Of a stretch of DNA of 64,000 nt, positions 44,211 to 52,730 are shown piece by piece. The stretch lies in assembly GCF_000739635.1 (NCBI RefSeq), contig NZ_BATQ01000106.1, forward strand, positions 25,000-88,999, written 5' to 3'. Each line of letters starts with the position of its first letter. The first letter of the stretch is position 1. The notes under the pieces were generated by a model. It saw nothing but the letters and a program-made list of their open reading frames with translations. It searched no databases and was not told where the DNA came from. Both the position numbers and the translations under genes were made by a program. This DNA comes from Verrucomicrobium sp. BvORR034 (lineage in GTDB: Bacteria > Verrucomicrobiota > Verrucomicrobiia > Verrucomicrobiales > Verrucomicrobiaceae).

Positions 44211-45896
44211 ATGAGCACCCGCTACGCACTCGGCATTGACTACGGCACGAATTCCTGCCGCTCCCTTCTGGTGGACCTGAATGACGGAACCGAAGTCGGC
44301 TCGACCGTGTTCAACTACCCCAGTGGGGATATGGGCGTGCTGACCGATCCCCGTGATCCCAACGTGGCCCGGCAGAATCCGCAAGACTACTTGGACGGTC
44401 TCGAAGCGGTGATTCGTGGAGCCTTGTCCCAAGCCAGTTCCAAGATCTCTGGCTTCGATCCAAGCTCAGTCGTCGGCATTGGCATCGACACGACTGGCAG
44501 CACCCCTATCCCGGTGAACCAACAGGGCACACCGCTAGGGCTCCTCCCAGAGTTCAAAGGGGTCCTCAACGCCATGGTGTGGCTGTGGAAAGACCACACC
44601 AGCCACGAGGAAGCCGCCGAGATCACGCGCTTGGGCCACGAGATCCGCCCCAACATCATCGCCAAATGTGGCGGCATCTATTCCAGCGAATGGTGGTGGA
44701 GCAAGATCCTCCACCTTCGCCGGACTGATCCAGCCGTGTTTGAAGCGGCCTACTCGTGGGTGGAACATTGCGACTGGATTCCTGCCGTGCTCGCGGGCGA
44801 CACCAATCCCCTCACTCTCAAACGCAGCGTCTGCGCAGCAGGGCACAAGGCCCTGTTCAGCACCGAGTGGGGTGGATTACCGGACAAGGAGTTCCTCACT
44901 CGTCTGGACCCCGCGCTGGCTGACCTGCGGGACCGTCTCTATTCCGAGGCCCATGTGGCGGACACGTCCGCCGGCACGCTATGCGCCGAGTGGGCCCAGC
45001 GGTTGGGTCTTAAAGAAGGCATTGCCATTTCCGTCGGCGCCTTCGATGCCCACATGGGCGCCGTGGGAGCAGGCATCAAGGAAGGCACGCTGGTCAAGAT
45101 TCTCGGCACCAGCACCTGCGACCTCATGGTCGCCCCCAATGACCAACCCCTCGCAGACATCCCCGGAGTATGCGGCATCGTGAACGGCTCCGTCATGGGC
45201 GGCTACTTCGGAATCGAAGCTGGCCAGAGCGCCGTGGGGGACATCTTCCTGTGGTTTGTGAATCAGTTGGTTCCCGAAACCTACGGCAGCACGGTGGGTG
45301 AGAAATTCCAGAACATGGAAAAGGCGCTGACGGGTCACAAGCCGGGTGCATCCGGCTTGCTCGCCCTGGATTGGAACAACGGCAACCGCACCATCCTGGT
45401 GGATGCGCGCCTCACCGGCCTGCTCCTGGGACAGACCCTGCACACCAAGGCCCACGAGATCTATCGCGCCTACATCGAGGCCACCGCGTTTGGCGCCCTC
45501 ACCATCATCAAGCGGATCGAAGAGTACGGCGTGCCGGTCAAAGAAGTCATCAACACCGGCGGACTCAGCATCAAGAACGAGACTCTGATGCAAATCTATG
45601 CTGACGCGATTGGCCGCCCCATGAAGGTCAGCCGCAGCGAACAAACCTGTGCCCTGGGAGCAGCCATCTTCGGTGCCGCTGTCGCAGGCGTCGGCACGGT
45701 CGCCGAGATCCAGGCCAAAGTCACCGCCACCCGCGAGAAAGTTTACTACCCCATCCCAGAGAACCAGGCCATCTACGAGGAGCTCTACACACTCTATCGC
45801 AACCTGCATGATGCCTTCGGCACCGCCGAATGGAACGGCCGCCTGCATCACGTCATGAAACGACTCCTCGAACTCCGCGCCCTGCAAAGGAAGTAA
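44211..45896 (+). CDS. araB: Ribulokinase
   Basis: 561 residues, the normal length of AraB, an FGGY-family kinase phosphorylating L-ribulose to L-ribulose 5-phosphate. It opens with the phosphate-binding ALGIDYGTNSCRSLLVDL; GIDTTGSTPIPV, KDHTSHEEAAEI, GGIYSSEWWWSKIL (a ribulokinase-specific stretch), VGAFDAHMGAVGAG, GTSTCDLMV and the FGGY-like NTGGLSIKNETLMQIYAD follow. It is separated from araD by 210 bases of repeats. No araA (isomerase) is in the window. The leader is C-rich with no Shine-Dalgarno. Confidence 0.96.
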   Translation: MSTRYALGIDYGTNSCRSLLVDLNDGTEVGSTVFNYPSGDMGVLTDPRDPNVARQNPQDYLDGLEAVIRGALSQASSKISGFDPSSVVGIGIDTTGSTPIPVNQQGTPLGLLPEFKGVLNAMVWLWKDHTSHEEAAEITRLGHEIRPNIIAKCGGIYSSEWWWSKILHLRRTDPAVFEAAYSWVEHCDWIPAVLAGDTNPLTLKRSVCAAGHKALFSTEWGGLPDKEFLTRLDPALADLRDRLYSEAHVADTSAGTLCAEWAQRLGLKEGIAISVGAFDAHMGAVGAGIKEGTLVKILGTSTCDLMVAPNDQPLADIPGVCGIVNGSVMGGYFGIEAGQSAVGDIFLWFVNQLVPETYGSTVGEKFQNMEKALTGHKPGASGLLALDWNNGNRTILVDARLTGLLLGQTLHTKAHEIYRAYIEATAFGALTIIKRIEEYGVPVKEVINTGGLSIKNETLMQIYADAIGRPMKVSRSEQTCALGAAIFGAAVAGVGTVAEIQAKVTATREKVYYPIPENQAIYEELYTLYRNLHDAFGTAEWNGRLHHVMKRLLELRALQRK

Positions 45897-45929
45897 TCCT
45901 ACGCCCCCCAAGTTTCTCATCGGATTAAC

Positions 45930-46079
45930 CACAGAGTCACAGAGAACACAGAGAGAAGCTTCAGAATCCCAATTCTGTAAATTCCGTTAATTCTGTCCAA
46001 ATAATCAGTCTCATTCTCCGCCATCACCCCCCTCGTCCCATCTTGTTAATCCTTCAAAAATCTTGTTAATCCTGTCTCA
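45930..46079. repeat. Cluster of three short tandem-repeat families between araB and araD
   Basis: Within the 210-base spacer there are three copies of CACAGAG (45930-45936, 45938-45944, 45947-45953), three adjacent 9-base units AATTC(T/C)GTN (45971-45997), and two adjacent 20-base units beginning ATCTTGTTAATCCT (46040-46059 and 46060-46079). The composition is much more AT-rich than the flanking genes. There is no open frame. Confidence 0.8.
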
Positions 46080-46106
46080 AAAAGCATCAAGTCCCCCTCT
46101 TCCCCA

Positions 46107-46805
46107 ATGTCCCTCGCCTCCCTCAAAGAAGAAGTCTGCGCCGCCAACCGCGCCCTGGAACCCAGCGGCCTGGTGAAGCTCACATGGGGCAATGTGAGCG
46201 GCATAGACCGGACCCTGGGGCTCTGGTGCATCAAGCCCAGCGGCGTGGCCTACGGCGACTTGAAGCCCGAAGATCTGGTGGTGCTGGACCTGGATGGCAA
46301 GGTGGTAGAGGGAAGGCTCCGCCCCTCCTCAGACACCAAGACGCACCTTCATCTGTATCGCGAGTTCGAGGGCATCGGCGGAGTGACCCACACCCACTCT
46401 CCCTACGCTACCATGTTCTCCCAGGCCGGACGTGCCTTGCCCTGCTACGGCACCACCCATGCCGATCACTTCTTCGGGACCGTCCCCATTGCCCGTGCGC
46501 TCACTGCAGAGGAAATTGCGGCCGACTACGAGCATCATACTGGCGTGGCGATCGTCGAGCGTTTTCGCGAACTTGGCTTGAACCCCGTGGAGATGCCCGC
46601 CGTCCTCCAGATCCATCATGCGCCCTTCACCTGGGGAAAAAGCGCAATGGATTCCCTGAACAATAGCATTGCACTGGAGATGTGCGCCCAAATGGCGCTG
46701 GGGAGCCTCACGCTCAACCCGGAGTTGGCGGGCATCCCAGACCATATTCTCAACAAACACCATTCCCGCAAGCATGGCCCTGGAGCCTACTACGGGCAGA
46801 AGTGA
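46107..46805 (+). CDS. araD: L-ribulose-5-phosphate 4-epimerase
   Basis: 232 residues, standard AraD length. Class II aldolase fold: LVKLTWGNVSGID, KPSGVAYGDLKPEDLVVLDL, PSSDTKTHLHLYREF, the zinc motif GVTHTHSPYATMF (H-x-H), and VLQIHHAPFTWGK. It converts L-ribulose 5-phosphate to D-xylulose 5-phosphate, the last step of L-arabinose entry into the pentose phosphate pathway, and fits with araB upstream. It may have its own promoter because of the repeat-filled gap. Confidence 0.95.
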   Translation: MSLASLKEEVCAANRALEPSGLVKLTWGNVSGIDRTLGLWCIKPSGVAYGDLKPEDLVVLDLDGKVVEGRLRPSSDTKTHLHLYREFEGIGGVTHTHSPYATMFSQAGRALPCYGTTHADHFFGTVPIARALTAEEIAADYEHHTGVAIVERFRELGLNPVEMPAVLQIHHAPFTWGKSAMDSLNNSIALEMCAQMALGSLTLNPELAGIPDHILNKHHSRKHGPGAYYGQK

Positions 46806-46984
46806 TTGAGCGTGAGCCTCATCTACCCGGGATTCTAAAACTTCCCAACATTCGGCGCGGCAGGGAGTCGGACATAGTCCCCCTCCTGGGGTGGCCCTGA
46901 CCCAATTCCGAATTTCCCCTTGCCCCACCTTTCAAACCGTGGCTAATCGGGGTGCACCAACCCTTCTATTCTACACATTTCCTC

Positions 46985-48229
46985 ATGACAGACCGTCGTA
47001 TCGTCATCACCGGCATTGGCGTTGTTTCCCCTCTCGGGAACAACAAGGATGACTTCTGGAAGAATCTCGTCGCCGGCAAGAGCGGGATCCGTTTTATCAA
47101 GGCTTTCGATACGGAGCAGTATGACACGAAGTTCGGTGGCGAAGTCGTGGACTTTGATCCCAAGGCATACTTCAAAGATTTCAAAGACGCCCGCCGGGCC
47201 GACCGCTTCACCCAGCTTTCCGTGGGCGCTGCCAAAATGGCTGTGGCAGAGAGCGGCATCGACTCCTCCAGCACGCCACCAGAACGCATCGGCGTCATGC
47301 TCGGCAGCGGCATTGGTGGCCTGATCACGCTGGAGAACAACCACACCCTTCTCATTACCAAGAGTCCTGCCCGCGTCTCTCCCTTCACCATCCCGATGAT
47401 GATCGGCAACATCGCGAGCGGCATGCTCTCGATGGAGTACGGCTTCCTTGGGCCGAACATGTGTATCACGACCGCCTGTGCCACCTCCAACCACTGTATC
47501 GGCGAAGCCTGGCGCATTATTAAGTTCGGGGATGCCGACGTGATCGTCGCCGGTGGATCTGAAGCTTCCATCGCCCCTATGGGCTTGTCTGGATTCGGCA
47601 ACATGAGAGCGCTAAGCACCCGCAACGATGCTCCTGAAAAGGCCAGCCGCCCGTTTGACCGTGACCGTGACGGCTTCGTCATGGGCGAAGGTGCCGGCGT
47701 CGTGGTGCTTGAAGAGTACGAACACGCCAAGAAGCGCGGGGCTCACATCTATTGCGAACTCGTCGGCTACGGCCTCAGCGCCGACGCCTACCACCTCTCC
47801 GCCCCGCTTCCCGACGGGTCTGGCGCGGCACGATGCATGAACATGGCCCTCGGCCATGCGAAGATGAATGCGAACGAGGTCAGCTACGTGAATGCCCACG
47901 CCACCAGCACACCGGTGGGTGACATCTGCGAAGTTCAGGCCATCAAGCGCACCTTCGGCGACTACGCGAAGAACGGCCTCCTTGTCAGCGCCACCAAATC
48001 CATGACCGGCCACCTGCTCGGTGCCGCCGGTGGGATTGAGCTTGCTGCCAGCATCCTTTCCATCCGCGATCAGGTCATCCCGCCCACGATCAACGTGGAA
48101 AACCAGGATCCGGAATGCGATCTCGACGTGGTGCCGAATGTGGCCCGTGAGGCCAAGGTCAATGCAGCCCTCAGCAACTCCTTCGGGTTCGGCGGCCACA
48201 ATGCGGCCCTCCTGGTGAGAAAGCTCTAA
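46985..48229 (+). CDS. fabF: Beta-ketoacyl-ACP synthase II
   Basis: 414 residues. The catalytic Cys-His-His triad is intact: Cys165 in ITTACATSNHC, His305 in VNAHATSTPVGD, and His343 in SMTGHLLGAAGG. It opens with RRIVITGIGVVSPLGNN and ends with SNSFGFGGHNAALLVRKL, as in FabF. It elongates acyl-ACP with malonyl-ACP in fatty acid synthesis. No acpP or fabG is adjacent here. The ATG at 46985 is preferred to an in-frame upstream codon at 46952. A terminator follows. Confidence 0.95.
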   Translation: MTDRRIVITGIGVVSPLGNNKDDFWKNLVAGKSGIRFIKAFDTEQYDTKFGGEVVDFDPKAYFKDFKDARRADRFTQLSVGAAKMAVAESGIDSSSTPPERIGVMLGSGIGGLITLENNHTLLITKSPARVSPFTIPMMIGNIASGMLSMEYGFLGPNMCITTACATSNHCIGEAWRIIKFGDADVIVAGGSEASIAPMGLSGFGNMRALSTRNDAPEKASRPFDRDRDGFVMGEGAGVVVLEEYEHAKKRGAHIYCELVGYGLSADAYHLSAPLPDGSGAARCMNMALGHAKMNANEVSYVNAHATSTPVGDICEVQAIKRTFGDYAKNGLLVSATKSMTGHLLGAAGGIELAASILSIRDQVIPPTINVENQDPECDLDVVPNVAREAKVNAALSNSFGFGGHNAALLVRKL

Positions 48230-48553
48230 GGCTCTACAGCCACCCATCAACTTCGTGACGAAGCACCACTTGCTCAGGCAGGTGGTGCTTTTTCGTATTC
48301 CCTTGTTTGGGACGGAAATGTCGCAAATTCGCCCTCGACGGCCGATCTTCACAACAAACCTTGAACAAGAGAGTCCAAAAAGTCCAACCGATGCTATATG
48401 AGAAAGGGAGCCGCACCTGAAAGACTGGAGATTACACGGCGGTGCCCGCCACTTTTCATTCGATTTGATGCAAGTTTTCCATCATACTGTATCGAACGTC
48501 AGGTCGGCGAGGGGTCACGCCTGCCAGATCTGACGACTGCGACACCGCACCGC
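48230..48553. other. Intergenic region between fabF and macro-domain gene
   Basis: 324 bases. The first third holds the terminator of fabF. The remainder can be translated in the frame of the macro-domain gene, but the sequence is Cys/Arg/Pro-rich and unlike the family, so I leave it non-coding. No RNA gene or convincing promoter was identified. Confidence 0.6.
48261..48293 (+). terminator. Terminator after fabF
   Basis: AAGCACCAC (48261-48269) pairs with GTGGTGCTT (48282-48290); the loop is 12 bases with possible inner pairing (TTGC/GGCA), and a short T run follows. Confidence 0.75.
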
Positions 48554-49096
48554 ATGAGCCAAAAACTACGCGCCCTCCAGGCAGACATCACATCCCTCAA
48601 CGTGGATGCCATTGTCAATGCGGCCAACTCTTCCTTGCTGGGTGGCGGAGGTGTCGATGGAGCGATTCATCGTGCGGCAGGCCCTGAGCTGCTCCAAGAA
48701 TGCCGGCTCCTGGGCGGCTGCAAAACAGGCGATGCGAAGCTCACGAAGGGGCATCTGCTTCCGGCTAAGCTCATCATCCACACCGTCGGGCCAGTCTGGC
48801 GGGGTGGACAAAGCGGGGAGCCAGACCTGCTGGCCTCCTGCTACCGTCGCTCACTCGAGATCGCGGCGGCGAACGGGGTGCGAACCATCGCCTTCCCCAG
48901 CATCAGCACGGGCATTTTCGGCTATCCCATCGAGCTTGCTGCGGAGACCGCCATCCGTACGGCCCAAGAGGGAGTGGAGCGTCACCCTGCCCTCGATGAA
49001 ATCATCTTTTGTTGTTTCTCCGCGGCTGACTTGAGGGTCTATACCTCTCTCTTGGAAGCCCTGCCTGCCACCTCCTCTTTGAAACTAGCCAACTGA
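48554..49096 (+). CDS. Macro domain protein (ADP-ribose hydrolase, YmdB-like)
   Basis: A 180-residue single macro domain: [34 protein letters not shown], then [24 protein letters not shown] and [14 protein letters not shown]. These are the ADP-ribose-binding loops of the YmdB/MacroD group, including the catalytic Asn and Asp region. It should deacetylate O-acetyl-ADP-ribose or remove mono-ADP-ribose from proteins. Start at ATG 48554 gives the canonical domain N-terminus. It is followed after 7 bases by a small membrane protein gene, so the two are probably cotranscribed. Confidence 0.93.
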   Translation: MSQKLRALQADITSLNVDAIVNAANSSLLGGGGVDGAIHRAAGPELLQECRLLGGCKTGDAKLTKGHLLPAKLIIHTVGPVWRGGQSGEPDLLASCYRRSLEIAAANGVRTIAFPSISTGIFGYPIELAAETAIRTAQEGVERHPALDEIIFCCFSAADLRVYTSLLEALPATSSLKLAN

Positions 49097-49103
49097 CTCC
49101 ACC

Positions 49104-49589
49104 ATGCGGTCGCGTCTTTACTGCCTATTTCTCATAGCATCCTCCCTCTTTATTCTGATGACGGTGATCCTGCCCGTCATCAGCATGGCGGCCAAATATG
49201 GCGTCAACGACGAGGAATGGGCGAACATTCAGCGGCGCGGGCTGCCCAGCAGTGCGGCGTTCATGACGTGGACCCATTGGGTTCCGGCCGACAGCGCCAT
49301 TGCCTCCATCCCCGCGGAGAACTCCGACGGTCCTCCCCCGCCCCTCATTGAGTATCGCATCGGCACGGGCCAGACTTGGCTCTTTGACTTCAACTTCTAT
49401 CAAGGCCGGTACAAGAAATCCAATGGCCAGTGGGAGGTGGTGCCCGCCCGCGGACCGCTGTGGGGTGTGCAGATCCATTGGCACTGGACCTGGATCGCCC
49501 TAGGACTGACCGTCCTCACCATCCCCATCTTTGTGCTGCTGAAACCGAACTACGAGCCTTCGGGCGGTGAGATGCCGCTTCACATCTGA
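49104..49589 (+). CDS. Two-helix membrane protein, unknown function
   Basis: A 161-residue protein with a hydrophobic N-terminal segment (YCLFLIASSLFILMTVILPV) and another near the C-terminus (WIALGLTVLTIPIFVLL); the roughly 100 residues between probably lie in the periplasm and are Trp- and Tyr-rich. No family recognised. Cotranscribed with the macro-domain gene (7-base gap). Its last 10 bases overlap the end of the convergent isomerase gene. Confidence 0.7.
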   Translation: MRSRLYCLFLIASSLFILMTVILPVISMAAKYGVNDEEWANIQRRGLPSSAAFMTWTHWVPADSAIASIPAENSDGPPPPLIEYRIGTGQTWLFDFNFYQGRYKKSNGQWEVVPARGPLWGVQIHWHWTWIALGLTVLTIPIFVLLKPNYEPSGGEMPLHI

Positions 49590-50512
49590 CCGAACGCCTT
49601 GCGCAGCAAGGCCAGGCTCTTGGGGATCGCATTCAGCGGATCCTCCTTCCCCTCAAATTCCAGCGAGACATAGCCGGCAAACCCGGCCTTCTTCATGATG
49701 CCAGCGATCCGGTCGTAGTCGAGGTCGAGCGTGTACCATGTGCCGCCACCGTAGTACGTCTTCGCCTGGAGCAGCACGGTGTCAGGTGCCAGCATCGCCA
49801 GCCGGTCATAGGGATCCTCCAGGAAACAACCCGTATCCAGAGTGACCTTGAGCCAGGGGGAATTCACCGCATCCACCACCCGCTTCACCCCCTGGGGAGT
49901 GCGACCCAGACCCCAGTGATTTTCCAGTCCCATGATCACACCTCGCTTCCCCGCCTCGGCCGCGAGCCCGCCGTAAGCTTCAATCACCCACTCAAACGCG
50001 TTTTCTTCCGTGTAGCCAGGGAGCGGATCATCCTCGCCCCGCCGCGCCATCAGCTCATCGAAACTCTTGGTCGTGCCCCACGTCCCCGAGTTCACCCGCA
50101 TCGTGGGAATCCCCAGCTGATAGGCCTGCTCCAGACAGTCCACCGTATGGTCGAAGTTCTTCTTCCGCTTCTCCTTGTCTGGGGAGAGAAAGCCCTGGTG
50201 CGTGGAATAGCCCATCAGATCCAGGCCCAGCACAAACGCGTGACGTTTGATCTTAAACAACTCGGCCGGCTCATACGAAATCAACTGCCGCTGCAGCACC
50301 TCGAATCCGTCGAACCCCATCCGCGCCGCATGCTCCAGACAGACGTCCATCGGGCGCAGCGGCTCCCGGTTGAAGCCCCAGAAGGAATAGGATGAAACGC
50401 CAATCCGGTTGGGGCGGGTCTTGGGCACCCCTTCAGCCGTCAATGGCAAGCCTCCCATCGTGGCGAGTGCACCTAGAGCGGTGCTCGAAGCAACAAATTG
50501 ACGGCGATTCAT
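49580..50512 (-). CDS. Tat-exported sugar phosphate isomerase/epimerase (AP-endonuclease-2 fold)
   Basis: A 310-residue protein with a twin-arginine signal (NRRQFVASSTALGALATMGG) and a TIM-barrel isomerase fold of the xylose isomerase/hydroxypyruvate isomerase-like family: GVSSYSFWGFNREP, HAARMGFDGFEVLQRQL, TMRVNSGTWG, GVIMGLENHWGLGRTPQG (metal-binding Glu and His), TLDTGCFLEDPYDR and YVSLEFEGKEDP. Exported members are common in Verrucomicrobia and Planctomycetes and are presumed to act on sugars in the periplasm. The ATG at 50512 directly precedes the Tat motif. Confidence 0.88.
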   Translation of the reverse strand: MNRRQFVASSTALGALATMGGLPLTAEGVPKTRPNRIGVSSYSFWGFNREPLRPMDVCLEHAARMGFDGFEVLQRQLISYEPAELFKIKRHAFVLGLDLMGYSTHQGFLSPDKEKRKKNFDHTVDCLEQAYQLGIPTMRVNSGTWGTTKSFDELMARRGEDDPLPGYTEENAFEWVIEAYGGLAAEAGKRGVIMGLENHWGLGRTPQGVKRVVDAVNSPWLKVTLDTGCFLEDPYDRLAMLAPDTVLLQAKTYYGGGTWYTLDLDYDRIAGIMKKAGFAGYVSLEFEGKEDPLNAIPKSLALLRKAFGQM

Positions 50513-50657
50513 TTTCCCAGAAGTAAACCACAGCTTGTCCGACGGATGCAATGCCCATCGGACGTCATGACCAAGTTCAGAAACTTTGCTTGCAAGAACC
50601 CGTGTGACGCGGAGCTTCAGTCGGATTTCATCTCTCGCTCTACCGTCTTTTCTTCCT

Positions 50658-51119
50658 ATGCCCGGCTCATTCAACGGAATTGGCACCGCTTTCTACGGTG
50701 AACGGAACTATCAGCTCAATGGTTCTTACATCACCACCGAATGGATAATCCTCTTCTATCTTCCTATCATCCCGATCAGAAGCCTGCGAATTGCCCGCAA
50801 CCCGCAAGATGACGTCCATGCAGTTGCCTATCACTCCGAGAGCTACTATGTCCTCAACAGAGAACCCTTGTGCTGGGCGCAGGTTTTTTCCACCTACGGT
50901 TTCATCGTCGCTACCATTGCGTGGATTCTCGGAGTGTTTGTCGGATACATGAATCTGTCGGACACGTGGAAGGAAAACGAGCTGCTAATGATCATCGGAG
51001 GTATCATCGTTGCCGCCGCACCCTTCTTCCTGCTGGTGTGGCTTCGGCATCGGAGCAAGAAGATCCTGGTGGAACAACTGCACCTCGCAATGTTGCGTCA
51101 GAATGACCAGGTATCCTAG
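50658..51119 (+). CDS. Two-helix membrane protein with conserved GTAFYG motif, unknown function
   Basis: A 153-residue protein that starts MPGSFNGIGTAFYGERNYQL, followed by TTEWIILFYLPIIPIRSLRI. Two membrane segments follow at about residues 80-100 and 113-132 (FSTYGFIVATIAWILGVFVG; MIIGGIIVAAAPFFLLVWL). I have the impression this N-terminal motif recurs in many uncharacterised membrane proteins, but the function is unknown. The ATG at 50658 is used; upstream in-frame sequence is basic and looks untranslated. Confidence 0.72.
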   Translation: MPGSFNGIGTAFYGERNYQLNGSYITTEWIILFYLPIIPIRSLRIARNPQDDVHAVAYHSESYYVLNREPLCWAQVFSTYGFIVATIAWILGVFVGYMNLSDTWKENELLMIIGGIIVAAAPFFLLVWLRHRSKKILVEQLHLAMLRQNDQVS

Positions 51120-51194
51120 ACTACATCGCGTAGTGCGTAACCTCGAAACACGAGCGAGCAAGGGTGCCTAGCGATGCAAGTCTCAAGACTTGCA

Positions 51195-52589
51195 CTACTT
51201 TGTCCGCAACATGTCCCTCACGTAGAGTTCCGACACTGGCTTAAGGAGATAGTCCTCACCCAGCAGCTTCTTCAGCTTCGCGATGGCCGTCTTCCGGTCA
51301 TCGCCCGTGTTCTTCTCGTGGCGGGCCCAGAATTCTTCCCACCAACCTTCGGGCTGCACCTTCACTCCGGCATATTCCGTGACGCGGCCCGTCTCCCCAC
51401 CCGTGACCAGGCTGCCCACATAATTGCTCTGGGCATACACCCGATCAATTTGGGCCTTGATGGCGGCCACATCGGCTTCCGACACCACCCCATTGGAAGT
51501 GGCCTTGTAGAACTGGACCGTCACGCGTACGGGATAGTCAGGATCCCGGCGAATGGGAAGGTTGTCGATCTCCGTGAAGGGGCCTTCCATTTCACCGTGG
51601 CCGATCACGGCGTTCTCCACATCACTGGTGCGAGTCCGAGCCGCACCCGCCGGAGCGGCAGGCATCGCTTCATCGGCTGCCCCAAGAGAGAAGCGACGAG
51701 GCCGTTCCTTTTGTTTTAAGGGCACTTGGATGAGCAGCACCATGTTGAGGCCAGCTTCAGCGCCAAGCTTGGGCGTCTGGCCCTCAGGCCCCGCCTCCTT
51801 GCCCACTTTGGAGTCAGACTCACGTTCGCCCGTGAGACTCGCCCTTTGGCCGTTTGCATTGAAAAACAGACGTTGGCCCCAAGCGCTGCCACTGGCAAAG
51901 GCATCGCGTTTGTTGTCGATCACCGTCACACTCGTGCCCTCGCGGGTGCACAGTATGGTCAGCACCGCAGGATCCCCACTGATGGACTGGTAGTTGAACA
52001 GCACGGGGTTGAAGGTGGCTTTCCCCTCCTTGGGAATTGGGAGGAAGCATGCCTGGGCACTCACCAGCACCTTGGAATCGCGTGCCGCCAGCAGGGACCG
52101 GGCCTGGCCATCGTTTTTCCATGAACCCGGCTGGCTGAGGAAGTCCAGAGGACTGGAAAGGAAATCCCTCAGAGAGACACGTTGGAGGCCACGCCCCCGC
52201 TCATTGCCCACCAGCAGGGTGAACGCTGCCGGATCGATGTCGCATGATTTGTCGTCAAAGTTGGGGAAGCGAATGACAGGCATGCAGGTGGTCTTGAATC
52301 CCCCTTTTGTCTCCCGTCCCACCTGGATGGTCATGTCGCTGATGTTGGGCCCTACCGACGAGCTCTTGAAGCGCCCCGTGTCCTCCCAAGTCACGTCCAG
52401 CACTTGCAACCCGCGGGCGCGAGCCAGCTCCTGAGCCTCTCCCTCGCGCGACATGGTGGCGGTGCGTTCGATCGCCTTCTCATAGGGATCGCCAAACAGT
52501 GACACGGCGGAGGCCGGGGGCGTCATGGTCAGGAGTGCAGCAAGGCCCAGCGTCAAGCGGGTGCCCTTCTTGGTGGGAAGCATTTTCAT
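51195..52589 (-). CDS. Exported protein of unknown function
   Basis: A 464-residue protein with a signal peptide (GTRLTLGLAALLTMTPPASA). It continues SLFGDPYEKAIERTATMSRE. No catalytic motif is recognised. The middle contains a run of beta-strand-like segments (LLIQVPLKQKERPRRFSLGA) and the C-terminal 110 residues look helical and charged (DRKTAIAKLKKLLGEDYLL). It stands alone, divergent from the FAD protein gene at 52731. The start at 52589 (MKMLPTKKGTR) gives the signal peptide; the frame extends upstream over the divergent gene as a shadow. Confidence 0.75.
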   Translation of the reverse strand: MKMLPTKKGTRLTLGLAALLTMTPPASAVSLFGDPYEKAIERTATMSREGEAQELARARGLQVLDVTWEDTGRFKSSSVGPNISDMTIQVGRETKGGFKTTCMPVIRFPNFDDKSCDIDPAAFTLLVGNERGRGLQRVSLRDFLSSPLDFLSQPGSWKNDGQARSLLAARDSKVLVSAQACFLPIPKEGKATFNPVLFNYQSISGDPAVLTILCTREGTSVTVIDNKRDAFASGSAWGQRLFFNANGQRASLTGERESDSKVGKEAGPEGQTPKLGAEAGLNMVLLIQVPLKQKERPRRFSLGAADEAMPAAPAGAARTRTSDVENAVIGHGEMEGPFTEIDNLPIRRDPDYPVRVTVQFYKATSNGVVSEADVAAIKAQIDRVYAQSNYVGSLVTGGETGRVTEYAGVKVQPEGWWEEFWARHEKNTGDDRKTAIAKLKKLLGEDYLLKPVSELYVRDMLRTK

Positions 52590-52730
52590 AATGGGGGAAC
52601 TGTCTTGAGAGGCATGACGGCCGCCCTCAGGATTTCTTGTCAGTTTCTCCCTCTCCTGTGACGCGGGCCATGTCGCGGCACATTGCCACTGGCGCTTCCA
52701 CCGCATCCTCCTATGCTGAACGCCACACGC

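Noticed and set aside
45930..46079. Possible CRISPR-like array from regular repeats
   Set aside because: Units are 7-20 bases and directly adjacent or nearly so; no spacers of 30 or so bases and no cas genes.
48398..48553. N-terminal extension of the macro-domain protein
   Set aside because: The extra 52 residues are unlike macro-domain proteins; the ATG at 48554 starts at the canonical domain boundary.
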